A stretch of DNA of 37,657 bases from IMG/VR virus record IMGVR_UViG_3300042470_000503, positions 1 to 37,657 of that record; one strand, written 5' to 3'. Origin of the DNA: a virus. The notes below the pieces were generated by a model. That model saw nothing but the letters and a program-made list of their open reading frames with translations, made no database searches and was not told where the DNA came from. Below, in pieces: positions 14,575 to 20,351 of this stretch. Numbering within the stretch: position 1 is the first letter of the stretch; each line of letters opens with the position of its first letter. The translations under genes and the position numbers were made by a program.

Positions 14575-15002
14575 TATTCGTTCCCCCTTTCCAGCATGTC
14601 GCACGCGGCGTTTATCTCATCAGCAAAGCGTGCTGCATCAGGTGCAGACAGGTGACCGTAGACAACGGCGTCTTGAATGTCGGAAGCGGTGGCAGAGGCT
14701 CCGTTTGCGTCCAGCAATTCAAGACGGTAAAAGGCCTTTTCAAGGGCAGGGTGAAGGGCGATAAGTTGGGGAAAGGTTAACTCATCGGGTGCAAGTAAAT
14801 CTAGAATCTCAGTATCCATTTTGATGCGTTCAGCCATACGGGCGGCGTCTTCGCGTGCCCCTTGGATTTGGGCGATAGCTTCATCAACAAGGGCAAGAGC
14901 CTCATCGGCCAAGTCTTGTGTTTTGATAGCGTCTTGTTCCGCCCAAAAAACAGCGGCCTCCAGTTTGATGCGGACAGTTTCGAGAATGGGTTCTCTTTTC
15001 AT
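14574..15002 (-). CDS. Hypothetical helical protein
   Basis: 142 aa from the ATG at 15002 (MKREPILETVRIKLEAAVFW). A longer frame to 15134 overlaps the upstream membrane-protein gene and has a proline/serine-rich translation unlike the rest, so it is rejected. The protein is mostly helical with a coiled-coil-like region at about 20-65. It is acidic overall, ending DMLERGNE. Family unknown. Confidence 0.6.
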   Translation of the reverse strand: MKREPILETVRIKLEAAVFWAEQDAIKTQDLADEALALVDEAIAQIQGAREDAARMAERIKMDTEILDLLAPDELTFPQLIALHPALEKAFYRLELLDANGASATASDIQDAVVYGHLSAPDAARFADEINAACDMLERGNE

Positions 15003-15009
15003 AAGGTGT

Positions 15010-15189
15010 TTACAGTGAGAATTTAGACTTGATGGGTGCAATGGCGACGACCAGCGCAACGGTGGCGCAAAACCAGAGGACAAGGGCGGAAAATGCCGAT
15101 GGGTAAAGGGAGAGGGTGAGGCAATCGAAGGCAAACAAGGCCATGCATGCCAAGCGGAAATAGAGGGTGTTTTTAGGGGTGTTTTTCAT
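15010..15189 (-). CDS. Small two-TM membrane protein
   Basis: 59 aa, MKNTPKNTLYFRLACMALFAF at the start, then a second hydrophobic run (FSALVLWFCATVALVVAIAP) and a basic end IKSKFSL. Positive-inside ends and two spans suggest a hairpin membrane protein. It fills the gap between the clamp-like gene (8 bases after its stop) and the next gene (7 bases before it), which supports its reality. Function unknown. Confidence 0.55.
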   Translation of the reverse strand: MKNTPKNTLYFRLACMALFAFDCLTLSLYPSAFSALVLWFCATVALVVAIAPIKSKFSL

Positions 15190-15197
15190 GGGAAAGA

Positions 15198-15749
15198 TTA
15201 AGCGCGCACCGGCATGATGAGTCCGAAGGCTTCGTCACAATTCTCGCCCATCGGGCGGACTATAACGACATCGGCCTCCCCTGAAATTTCCAAGCAAACT
15301 CTGTCGTTTTGAGAGCCCAAGGCCTTTGCAAGGCGAAGCAAAAGAGAAGCGTCTAAACGGATTTTTGCAATGGCGGGGGCGCGGTTTTCATCGGGCACAA
15401 TTCCCGCCATGCGTGGCGGCTCGTATTGGGTGACAGGATAGTGTGCACCGCCCGTTGCAATGCTTGCGGCATTTCCAAGTGACACAAAAGCATGTTCGGC
15501 TTTTGAGCCGCCAGCCTTGCGGGACTCTTTAAGCGCCTTAATGGCAATGCGGTTGCCGGTGTCCTCGTGCTGTAATTCAACGGGGACAACTGCAAGGATT
15601 TTGCCATCGGTAGCAATGGCACGCGGTCCGATGCCGGTAACTAGTTTCGCGCTTTCGCCGTTGGATTCAATCCAAGGCTCGCAGATTGCATGGCGGCTTG
15701 CGTCCGCGCTGCAGGCTTCCTCTAGTTTATAGGACTTCTTAATCTTCAT
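15198..15749 (-). CDS. Sliding-clamp-like protein (DnaN C-terminal-domain-like)
   Basis: 183 aa. IATDGKILAVVPVEL resembles the ATDxxRLA signature of DNA polymerase III beta domains. The C-terminus, LLLRLAKALGSQNDRVCLEISG followed by FGLIMPVRA, parallels the last domain of beta clamps, which end in VMPMRL in E. coli. At half the length of DnaN (366 aa) it may assemble as a higher oligomer or act as a decoy or modulator of the host clamp. It lies in a minus-strand block away from the helicase. Two hairpins lie in its 5' leader and no Shine-Dalgarno is seen. Confidence 0.55.
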   Translation of the reverse strand: MKIKKSYKLEEACSADASRHAICEPWIESNGESAKLVTGIGPRAIATDGKILAVVPVELQHEDTGNRIAIKALKESRKAGGSKAEHAFVSLGNAASIATGGAHYPVTQYEPPRMAGIVPDENRAPAIAKIRLDASLLLRLAKALGSQNDRVCLEISGEADVVIVRPMGENCDEAFGLIMPVRA

Positions 15750-15773
15750 TTTGTTTATTTTGTTAGGTTTAGC

Positions 15774-15814
15774 GAAGCCGAAGGGCTTCCCTATGTCCCC
15801 GCTGTAACGGGGAC
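15774..15814 (-). other. Two tandem hairpins in a minus-strand 5' leader
   Basis: GAAGCC-GAAG-GGCTTC (15774-15789) and GTCCCCG-CTGTAA-CGGGGAC (15795-15814) are both perfect. On the minus strand they precede the clamp-like gene by 25-65 bases and follow the stop of the gene ending at 15827. They may be a processing site, an mRNA-stability element or a weak terminator. Confidence 0.5.
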
Positions 15815-15826
15815 AACGGGAAACGC

Positions 15827-16153
15827 TTAGAAGCTGCGAATGATGATTCCTTCGGGAAAAGTGATAACTTCAGTCCGGTCGCAAAGCCAATCTAAGGCTT
15901 CGGCTTCCGTATCTTCTTCTGACCAATCGTTTTCAACGTCAAAGCCTTGATCCTTAGCGGCTTCCGTTGCGTTGTCATATTCGCAGTAGTCACAACGGAT
16001 AGCTATGGCATCAAATTCGATTTCGGCTCCGCAGTCTTCTTCAAGTTGTTCCAGATGTTCGACTAAGGCGCGGGCGCCGGAACGGGACCAACGAGCGTTG
16101 GTGTCGGCTTTTAGGAGGTCAACGGCTTGGGAAGTGGACAGTGTGGTTTTCAT
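15827..16153 (-). CDS. Hypothetical acidic protein, phage-conserved type
   Basis: 108 aa. The segment SGARALVEHLEQLEEDCGAEIEFDAIAIRCDYCEY is a pattern I have seen in many uncharacterised phage proteins. The protein is very acidic (WSEEDTEAEALDWL) and ends IIIRSF. Its ATGAAAACC start and C/A-rich leader are shared with two neighbours. Function unknown. Confidence 0.65.
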   Translation of the reverse strand: MKTTLSTSQAVDLLKADTNARWSRSGARALVEHLEQLEEDCGAEIEFDAIAIRCDYCEYDNATEAAKDQGFDVENDWSEEDTEAEALDWLCDRTEVITFPEGIIIRSF

Positions 16154-16201
16154 TTGAGGATTTGGTTTATTTTGTGGGAGTTGTGGGAGTTGTGGGGAGG
16201 G

Positions 16202-16435
16202 TTAAACTAGTTTTGCGCTGGCAAACACTGGACGCTGATATGCGCCTTGCCAGAGGTACACGCTGGCAGATTCTAATGGTTTGAAGTTACCACGTTTAGC
16301 GTCTGCAATTGTGCCGTGTTTGAGCACATGAGTTGCGGAGAGAATACGCAGGAATTGCACTAAGGCATTCTCTGCGGATTTGGCGCGAAGCGTGCCGTTG
16401 TCTCTGTTGTCGAAGGTGATGCGATAGGTTTTCAT
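16202..16435 (-). CDS. Hypothetical small protein
   Basis: 77 aa, MKTYRITFDNRDNGTLRAKSAENALVQFLR at the beginning (an alpha/beta pattern), ending PVFASAKLV. The N-terminus matches the next gene upstream over MKTY. Function unknown. The leader on the minus strand is C/A-rich and lacks a Shine-Dalgarno. Confidence 0.6.
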   Translation of the reverse strand: MKTYRITFDNRDNGTLRAKSAENALVQFLRILSATHVLKHGTIADAKRGNFKPLESASVYLWQGAYQRPVFASAKLV

Positions 16436-16477
16436 GATTTGGGGATTTGGTTGGATTTGTGGGGGGTGTTGGGAGGG

Positions 16478-16711
16478 TTAGCGGTAGATTGAAAGCGTGC
16501 GCAGAGCATTTGAGAATGCTGCACGCTGGCAGGTGCCGATGTCTGAAAAGAATTTGCGCATCCGTACGCCAGATGGGTTCGTAAATGTCAGCATGAAAGA
16601 TGTTTGCCTTCCGAGGGGGTGAAAAGCGTCGCGCTTTGTGTACCGAATGGAACGAAGGTTTAGGGTGAAGGTGAAGGAATTCTGTCCTTCGTGGTAGGTG
16701 TAGGTTTTCAT
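16478..16711 (-). CDS. Hypothetical small protein
   Basis: 77 aa. Beta-rich N-terminus (MKTYTYHEGQNSFTFTLNLRSIRY) and a C-terminal helix (CQRAAFSNALRTLSIYR). It has the same start MKTY as its neighbour, which may mean shared ancestry or only shared leader duplication. A (TTGGG)6 repeat lies just upstream of its start. Confidence 0.55.
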   Translation of the reverse strand: MKTYTYHEGQNSFTFTLNLRSIRYTKRDAFHPLGRQTSFMLTFTNPSGVRMRKFFSDIGTCQRAAFSNALRTLSIYR

Positions 16712-16725
16712 GGGGTTGGTTTGGT

Positions 16726-16755
16726 TTGGGTTGGGTTGGGTTGGGTTGGGTTGGG
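16726..16755. repeat. (TTGGG)6 tandem repeat, G-quadruplex candidate
   Basis: Six perfect TTGGG units on the plus strand, 15 bases upstream (in the minus sense) of the start at 16711. Six GGG runs with two-base TT loops can fold into an intramolecular G-quadruplex on the template strand of the minus-strand genes. Unit-number change by slippage could tune expression of the genes downstream. Confidence 0.75.
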
Positions 16756-16789
16756 TGAGAAGGGGTCGGACCTTCTCGGGGTGATGGGT

Positions 16790-16963
16790 TTAAGCTTCGC
16801 AGAGCTCGTAGCAAAACTCCGAAGCATCGGGTTGATTCTTAAGCCATTCGATAGTAGCAAGGGCGGCTTCGTAGGAAGGCTCGTAGCAAAGGATTGTGGG
16901 CTCATGTCCGAAAGGGACGAAGGAGGTTTCGAGGATGCAGTAGGAGACGGGGTTGTTTGTCAT
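16790..16963 (-). CDS. Hypothetical small protein, first gene of the minus block
   Basis: 57 aa, MTNNPVSYCILETSFVPFGHE at the start, then an acidic helix (SYEAALATIEWLKNQ) and FCYELCEA at the end; four cysteines in all. Not recognised. A promoter places its ATG almost at the transcription start, so the mRNA would be nearly leaderless. It is followed on the minus strand by a hairpin (16757-16777, arms GAGAAGG/CCTTCTC). Confidence 0.55.
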   Translation of the reverse strand: MTNNPVSYCILETSFVPFGHEPTILCYEPSYEAALATIEWLKNQPDASEFCYELCEA

Positions 16964-16969
16964 GCGTTG

Positions 16970-16998
16970 AAGATACGTAGGAGACAGAGAGAGTGCAA
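16970..16998 (-). promoter_or_regulatory. Promoter of the minus block, leaderless type
   Basis: On the minus strand TTGCAC (16998-16993), exactly 17 bases, then TATCTT (16975-16970). The ATG at 16963 begins only 6 bases after the -10 box, so the start site and start codon should nearly coincide. The same TTGCAC/TATCT pair recurs on the plus strand at 17857-17884. Confidence 0.6.
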
Positions 16999-17000
16999 GA

Positions 17001-17057
17001 AGTTTGTGCGTTTTTTTTGTGTAGGGGGAGAGGGAGTTGGGCTAAGTAGTTTGTGCG
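17001..17057. repeat. Direct repeats AGTTTGTGCG in the divergent control region
   Basis: AGTTTGTGCG occurs at 17001-17010 and 17048-17057. The first abuts the -35 of the minus promoter. The spacing of 47 bases (about 4.5 helical turns) and the location between divergent operons suggest binding sites for a regulator. A plus promoter may lie at TTGAGA (17082-17087) with a GAAAAT-type -10, but this is weak. Confidence 0.45.
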
Positions 17058-17121
17058 CATGGATTAAGTAGGGAGAAAAAAGATTGAGAGAACGCTTTTT
17101 TAGCTCGAAAATAGCGCGATC

Positions 17122-17553
17122 ATGAAAGGGACACTGCCGGAAGCAATGAAAGAGAACATGTGGAAGCCGGGCGAAAGGCTCGTGGGTCGCGCTAAAGGCA
17201 CGCAAAACAAGCTAACGCTATCGGTCAAAGAGGCTATCGAGCGTGCTTTCGATAAACTCGGCGGGACCGATTACCTGGTGCATGTAGGGCAGTCCGACCC
17301 GCGTACGTTCTGCGCGCTTCTCGGGAAATTGCTCCCGACTAAACTCGCCAACGCCGATGGCTCGCCATTACTGGCAGCCCTGACCGAACTAACGGATGCT
17401 CAGTTAGAGGCCCGTACTGCTCGGGCGCTTCAGGATGCTCAACGGGCGGGCCTAATGAGCCCGCCAGAGGCCGTGTCTAGCGTGCCGGTGCTGGAGGTAC
17501 AGGCTGAGGTGGTGCAGCCGGTAGAGTGTGACGGGGAGGACGTGTCACGTTAG
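17122..17553 (+). CDS. Probable small terminase subunit (DUF5681-like)
   Basis: 143 aa. GRAKGTQNKLTLSVKEAIERAF followed by a DPRTFCALLGKLLP helix is the N-terminal DNA-binding pattern of a phage protein type often found before large terminases. The C-terminus is variable and acidic. The role assigned, recognising the packaging site and feeding DNA to the large subunit, rests on family type and position; about 1.3 kb separates it from the large terminase. A regulatory role is an alternative. Confidence 0.5.
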   Translation: MKGTLPEAMKENMWKPGERLVGRAKGTQNKLTLSVKEAIERAFDKLGGTDYLVHVGQSDPRTFCALLGKLLPTKLANADGSPLLAALTELTDAQLEARTARALQDAQRAGLMSPPEAVSSVPVLEVQAEVVQPVECDGEDVSR

Positions 17554-17856
17554 TTGTCACGTTTGGCTTGTTCACCGTGACAAACTAGGCAGGTTTACTC
17601 TGTTAAGAGCGCCAAGGGGAATCGAACTGCCAGATAGATTCACCGTCACGGTGGGCATAGTGCATTGATCTTAAGTATACCAGAACGATATACATTGACT
17701 ATACGTAGTATGGGTAATCACCCCCATCCAGGTTCCTATAGAAAAGAAAGTCGAGGTCCCTACACAGCCGCCCTTCGTCACATCCTCAACCAGTACCCCC
17801 ATCACCCTTAGCCCTTCAGTTTAGCAGCCCAGTACCCCCCTTCCTCTTTTTTCCAG
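17554..17856. other. Non-coding region with hairpins and repeats
   Basis: No gene is supported. It holds a stem TTGTCACG (17554-17561)/CGTGACAA (17576-17583) just after the preceding stop, a perfect palindrome CACCGTCACGGTG (17641-17653) and a cluster of TATAC-type motifs (17677-17712). Two copies of CCAGTACCCCC lie further on. TTGATC near 17665 with TATACA 18 bases on could be a promoter. The right part is C-rich on the plus strand. Confidence 0.5.
17608..17632 (-). other. tRNA 3'-end-like segment, possible attachment-site remnant
   Basis: On the minus strand the segment reads CAGTTCGATTCCCC followed by TTGGCGCTC. This looks like a T-loop (TTCGATT), the 3' half of a T-stem and a 3' acceptor strand. 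The upstream bases do not complete a T-stem or supply the matching 5' acceptor strand (AGCGCCA), so it is not a full tRNA gene. A phage attP often contains just such a tRNA 3' fragment. No integrase gene is in the window. Confidence 0.35.
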
Positions 17857-17884
17857 TTGCACAAACCTCTCTTCATGCTATCTC
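17857..17884 (+). promoter_or_regulatory. Promoter, near-leaderless, for the gene at 17895
   Basis: TTGCAC (17857-17862), 16 bases, TATCTC (17879-17884). Only 10 bases separate the -10 box from the ATG at 17895, so the leader would be about 4 bases. The hexamers match the minus-strand promoter at 16970-16998. Confidence 0.5.
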
Positions 17885-17894
17885 TCCCAGAGTT

Positions 17895-18287
17895 ATGGAA
17901 ACACTCATTAAGACCCGCAAGCCTCGTACTCGCAAAGAAACTAATCCCCAGATTAGTGCATTAAAGAAATCCGTTAGTGCAGCTCTCAAGGCAGCCTGGA
18001 TGGTTGAGTCTGTAAAGACTCGGCAAGAGAAGGCAGTGCGTAGGAGCAGGGTTACGCTGGAAGCTAAGGTCGAAGAACAGCGTGAGGCGCTTAAGGCGAT
18101 TAAGGCCAGTGTAGACGCCTTCCTAGTGGCACTCACCCCAGAGGCCGGCATCACCCCAGACGAGGCCACCCCTATCACCCCAGCGGGCCAGACCTTGGTA
18201 GAGACTTTCGCTGGTCCTCAGTCCGCTTTGGATCAGGCATTCGGACCGGGCAGCACCGTAGTCCTCGACCCTAGTGCTGCTGCTTAG
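17895..18287 (+). CDS. Hypothetical helical basic/acidic protein
   Basis: 130 aa. The N-terminal 75 residues are basic and helical (TLIKTRKPRTRKE, later RRSRVTLEAKVEEQREALKAIK, a coiled-coil-like stretch). The C-terminus is Pro/Thr/Ala-rich with PITPAGQ and ends DPSAAA. It could be a DNA-binding or packaging accessory protein. It is separated from the next gene by a non-coding hairpin pair. Confidence 0.55.
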   Translation: METLIKTRKPRTRKETNPQISALKKSVSAALKAAWMVESVKTRQEKAVRRSRVTLEAKVEEQREALKAIKASVDAFLVALTPEAGITPDEATPITPAGQTLVETFAGPQSALDQAFGPGSTVVLDPSAAA

Positions 18288-18345
18288 TTTACTTCCGCGA
18301 CACCTGCGTGGCTTCGACCTTCTCGGGGCTAAAAGTGGTGCGACA

Positions 18346-18430
18346 GCAGGAGAGACTGCCCAATCTTCGGGTACGCCGAATCGGGAACGCCGCCAAGCGT
18401 CAATGGGCGTGACAGCCGGGAGAGACCGGC
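18346..18430 (+). other. Pair of covarying GAGAGA-loop hairpins (candidate structured RNA)
   Basis: Hairpin 1 at 18346-18359: GCAG-GAGAGA-CTGC. Hairpin 2 at 18415-18430: GCCGG-GAGAGA-CCGGC. Both follow GACA, have the identical six-base loop, and differ in the stem by compensatory pairs. Between them lie 55 bases with more complementary bits (CTTCGGG, CCGAATCGGG). They sit directly upstream of the ATG at 18440. They may be a cis-regulatory RNA, protein-binding hairpins or part of the packaging site. Confidence 0.5.
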
Positions 18431-18439
18431 AACTCTTTT

Positions 18440-18607
18440 ATGGACCTCAACTCTATCCCCGAAGAAGCGCAACAGGCTGCTGATATTGCCTATGCTCTTC
18501 TCCTTAACTCGATGTCCAGAGACATGGAATACGAAGAGTTTACTTTTCAGATGGAAGGCGGGCCGGAGGACGGAGACGAATACAAGATCATCGTGATGAA
18601 GATATGA
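18440..18607 (+). CDS. Hypothetical small acidic protein
   Basis: 55 aa, MDLNSIPEEAQQAADIAYALL at the start, then FTFQMEGGPEDGDEYKIIVMKI, a likely two-strand unit. Strongly acidic. Its TGA overlaps the next ATG (ATGA), supporting it as a gene. The start lies 9 bases after the second GAGAGA hairpin, without a Shine-Dalgarno, so its translation may be hairpin-controlled. Confidence 0.55.
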   Translation: MDLNSIPEEAQQAADIAYALLLNSMSRDMEYEEFTFQMEGGPEDGDEYKIIVMKI

Positions 18608-18813
18608 GTTATCTCGATGAGGACACTTTTTTAAGCCTCAGTCTTGCCAATGATTTATGCAACGAACACGAGCGTGCAGAGACGTGGAAGCAGATGGCAG
18701 TGCTGTTGGCTAGTGTGCTCAGGGAGTCTTGGAGTAGCCCGCACTCGATAAAAAATGACGCTCTCGACGCATTTAAGGACTTGCTCAAAAGTGAACAATC
18801 TCTCAAGGTTTAG
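18604..18813 (+). CDS. Hypothetical small protein
   Basis: 69 aa, helical (LDEDTFLSLSLANDLCNEHERAETWKQM, then DALDAFKDLLKSEQSLKV). Unrecognised. Coupled to the preceding gene by a 4-base overlap and followed by a terminator before the large terminase. Confidence 0.55.
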   Translation: MSYLDEDTFLSLSLANDLCNEHERAETWKQMAVLLASVLRESWSSPHSIKNDALDAFKDLLKSEQSLKV

Positions 18814-18859
18814 CTTCAACCAGTCAACCCGGGGGTATGGCTGTGGAAACGGAAAACGG

Positions 18860-18894
18860 AACCCGGCCCATCGTGTGATGGTGTCCGGGTTTTT
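18860..18894 (+). terminator. Rho-independent terminator before the terminase gene
   Basis: Outer arms AACCCGG (18860-18866) and CCGGGTT (18885-18891), inner CCATC/GATGG around GTGT, then a run of T. It ends only 9 bases before the large terminase ATG, so late transcription either reads through it (antitermination) or begins at an unrecognised site. Confidence 0.75.
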
Positions 18895-18902
18895 CTCTTT
18901 GT

Positions 18903-20351
18903 ATGAGTGATCTTCTCGACAATCTCGATAAGAACTTAGAGCTGACTCTCTTGCTTGAAGAGTCTCTGAGGCGCCGCAAGGAACGCAAGATCGGTACTTA
19001 CTTTCCTGACACTGGCGAGTACCGGCGTGAACTGTATCCTAAGCACATCGCTTACTTCGAGGCTGGGGCACGGTATAGAGAGCGCCTCATGATGGCTGCC
19101 AACCGTATCGGCAAGACTGAGTCGATTGGTGGGTACGAGATGGTGCTGCATATGACTGGCCGTTATCCCGCTTGGTGGAAGGGCAGGAAGTTTGACCAAC
19201 CCATTAGTGCTTGGGCGGCGGGAGACACCGGCAAGACGACTCGTGACATTCTTCAGATGAAGTTGCTAGGGCCGCCTGGGGAGTTTGGCACGGGGCTCAT
19301 TCCAAAGGCTGATCTCATCAAGACTACTGCCAAGGCTGGGGTAGCTGAGGCTATCGAAGTCATTACTGTTCGCCATGCCTCAGGTGGAGAGTCTCGCCTT
19401 ACCTTCAAGTCCTACGACCAGCGCCGGGAAGCGTTTCAGGGCTCTGAACAGGATGTGATCTGGTTGGACGAAGAACCTCCGTTGGACGTGTACACAGAGT
19501 GTTTGCTCCGTACCATGACCAACAACGGGATGACGATGCTTACGTTCACTCCTCTTATGGGGATGAGTGAGACAGTCATGTCGTTTATGCCCAATGGCGA
19601 AGTCCAAGAACAGGCTTCAGGGAGCAAGTACGTTGGCATGGCGACTTGGGACGATGTCCCGCACCTGACTAAGCAACAAAAGGACGAGCTTTGGGCGTCT
19701 ATCCCGCCTTTTCAACGTGACGCTCGTTCTAAAGGCGTTCCACAGCTTGGAGCTGGTGCTATTTACCCAGTGCCAGAGAGTGAGCTGATCTGTGAAGAGT
19801 TTGCCATCCCTGAGCACTGGCGCCGCTGCTACGGCATGGACGTAGGCTGGAACAGGACTGCTGTTATCTGGGGAGCGACGAACCCGGATACTGAGGTGAC
19901 TTATCTGTACTCAGAGTATTACAGAGGCCAAGCAGAGCCGATTTTGCACGCAGAGGCGATTAAAGCCCGTGGCGAGATGCCGGGGGTAATCGATCCAGCC
20001 AGTCGCGGTCGAGCGCAGACTGACGGGCAACAGCTTCTTGGCATGTATCGCAGACACGGCCTCGACATAACCCTTGCGAATAACGCAGTGGAGAGTGGGC
20101 TGTACACGGTGTGGCAGACGATGTCAGCCGGCAAGCTTCGTGTTTTCCCAAATCTTCGCAACTGGCTAAACGAGTTTCGCCTTTATCGTAGGGATGAAAA
20201 GGGGAAGGTTGTGAAAGATAACGACCATTTGATGGACGCGACACGGTATTTAGTAGTTAGTGGCTTGAGTAGAGCTGCTATTCCATCTAAGTATGGTACA
20301 AAGAGGAATAGCTCATTTGTGATGCCAGTGATTAACTTTTTCAAGAGATGA
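18903..20351 (+). CDS. Terminase large subunit
   Basis: 482 aa, close to P22 gp2 (499 aa). ATPase: Walker A-like AANRIGKTES (65-74), Walker B VIWLDEE (185-191), coupling motif TFTP (214-217). Nuclease: Asp313 in GMDVGWN, Asp364 in GVIDPASRG and Asp445 in HLMDATRY form the RNase H-like metal site. It cuts concatemers and pumps DNA into the prohead through the portal. It overlaps the portal gene by 4 bases (ATGA). Confidence 0.92.
   Translation: MSDLLDNLDKNLELTLLLEESLRRRKERKIGTYFPDTGEYRRELYPKHIAYFEAGARYRERLMMAANRIGKTESIGGYEMVLHMTGRYPAWWKGRKFDQPISAWAAGDTGKTTRDILQMKLLGPPGEFGTGLIPKADLIKTTAKAGVAEAIEVITVRHASGGESRLTFKSYDQRREAFQGSEQDVIWLDEEPPLDVYTECLLRTMTNNGMTMLTFTPLMGMSETVMSFMPNGEVQEQASGSKYVGMATWDDVPHLTKQQKDELWASIPPFQRDARSKGVPQLGAGAIYPVPESELICEEFAIPEHWRRCYGMDVGWNRTAVIWGATNPDTEVTYLYSEYYRGQAEPILHAEAIKARGEMPGVIDPASRGRAQTDGQQLLGMYRRHGLDITLANNAVESGLYTVWQTMSAGKLRVFPNLRNWLNEFRLYRRDEKGKVVKDNDHLMDATRYLVVSGLSRAAIPSKYGTKRNSSFVMPVINFFKR

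Noticed and set aside
16296-16814. Minus-strand ORF of 172 codons
   Set aside because: It crosses two better-supported genes and their leaders, and its product is mostly Pro/Thr/Gln/Asn read from the TTGGG-type repeats.
17590-17700. Complete tRNA gene on the minus strand
   Set aside because: Only a T-loop and 3' acceptor-like strand are present; no pairing T-stem, anticodon arm or 5' acceptor strand could be found.
18341-18430. Glycine riboswitch
   Set aside because: GGAGAGA and GACAG are reminiscent, but the conserved CCGAAG and CUCAGG parts are missing and the GGAGAGA lies in hairpin loops rather than in the junction.
18274-18483. Plus-strand ORF of 69 codons over the GAGAGA hairpins
   Set aside because: It overlaps the end of one gene and the start of another out of frame and lacks gene-like composition.
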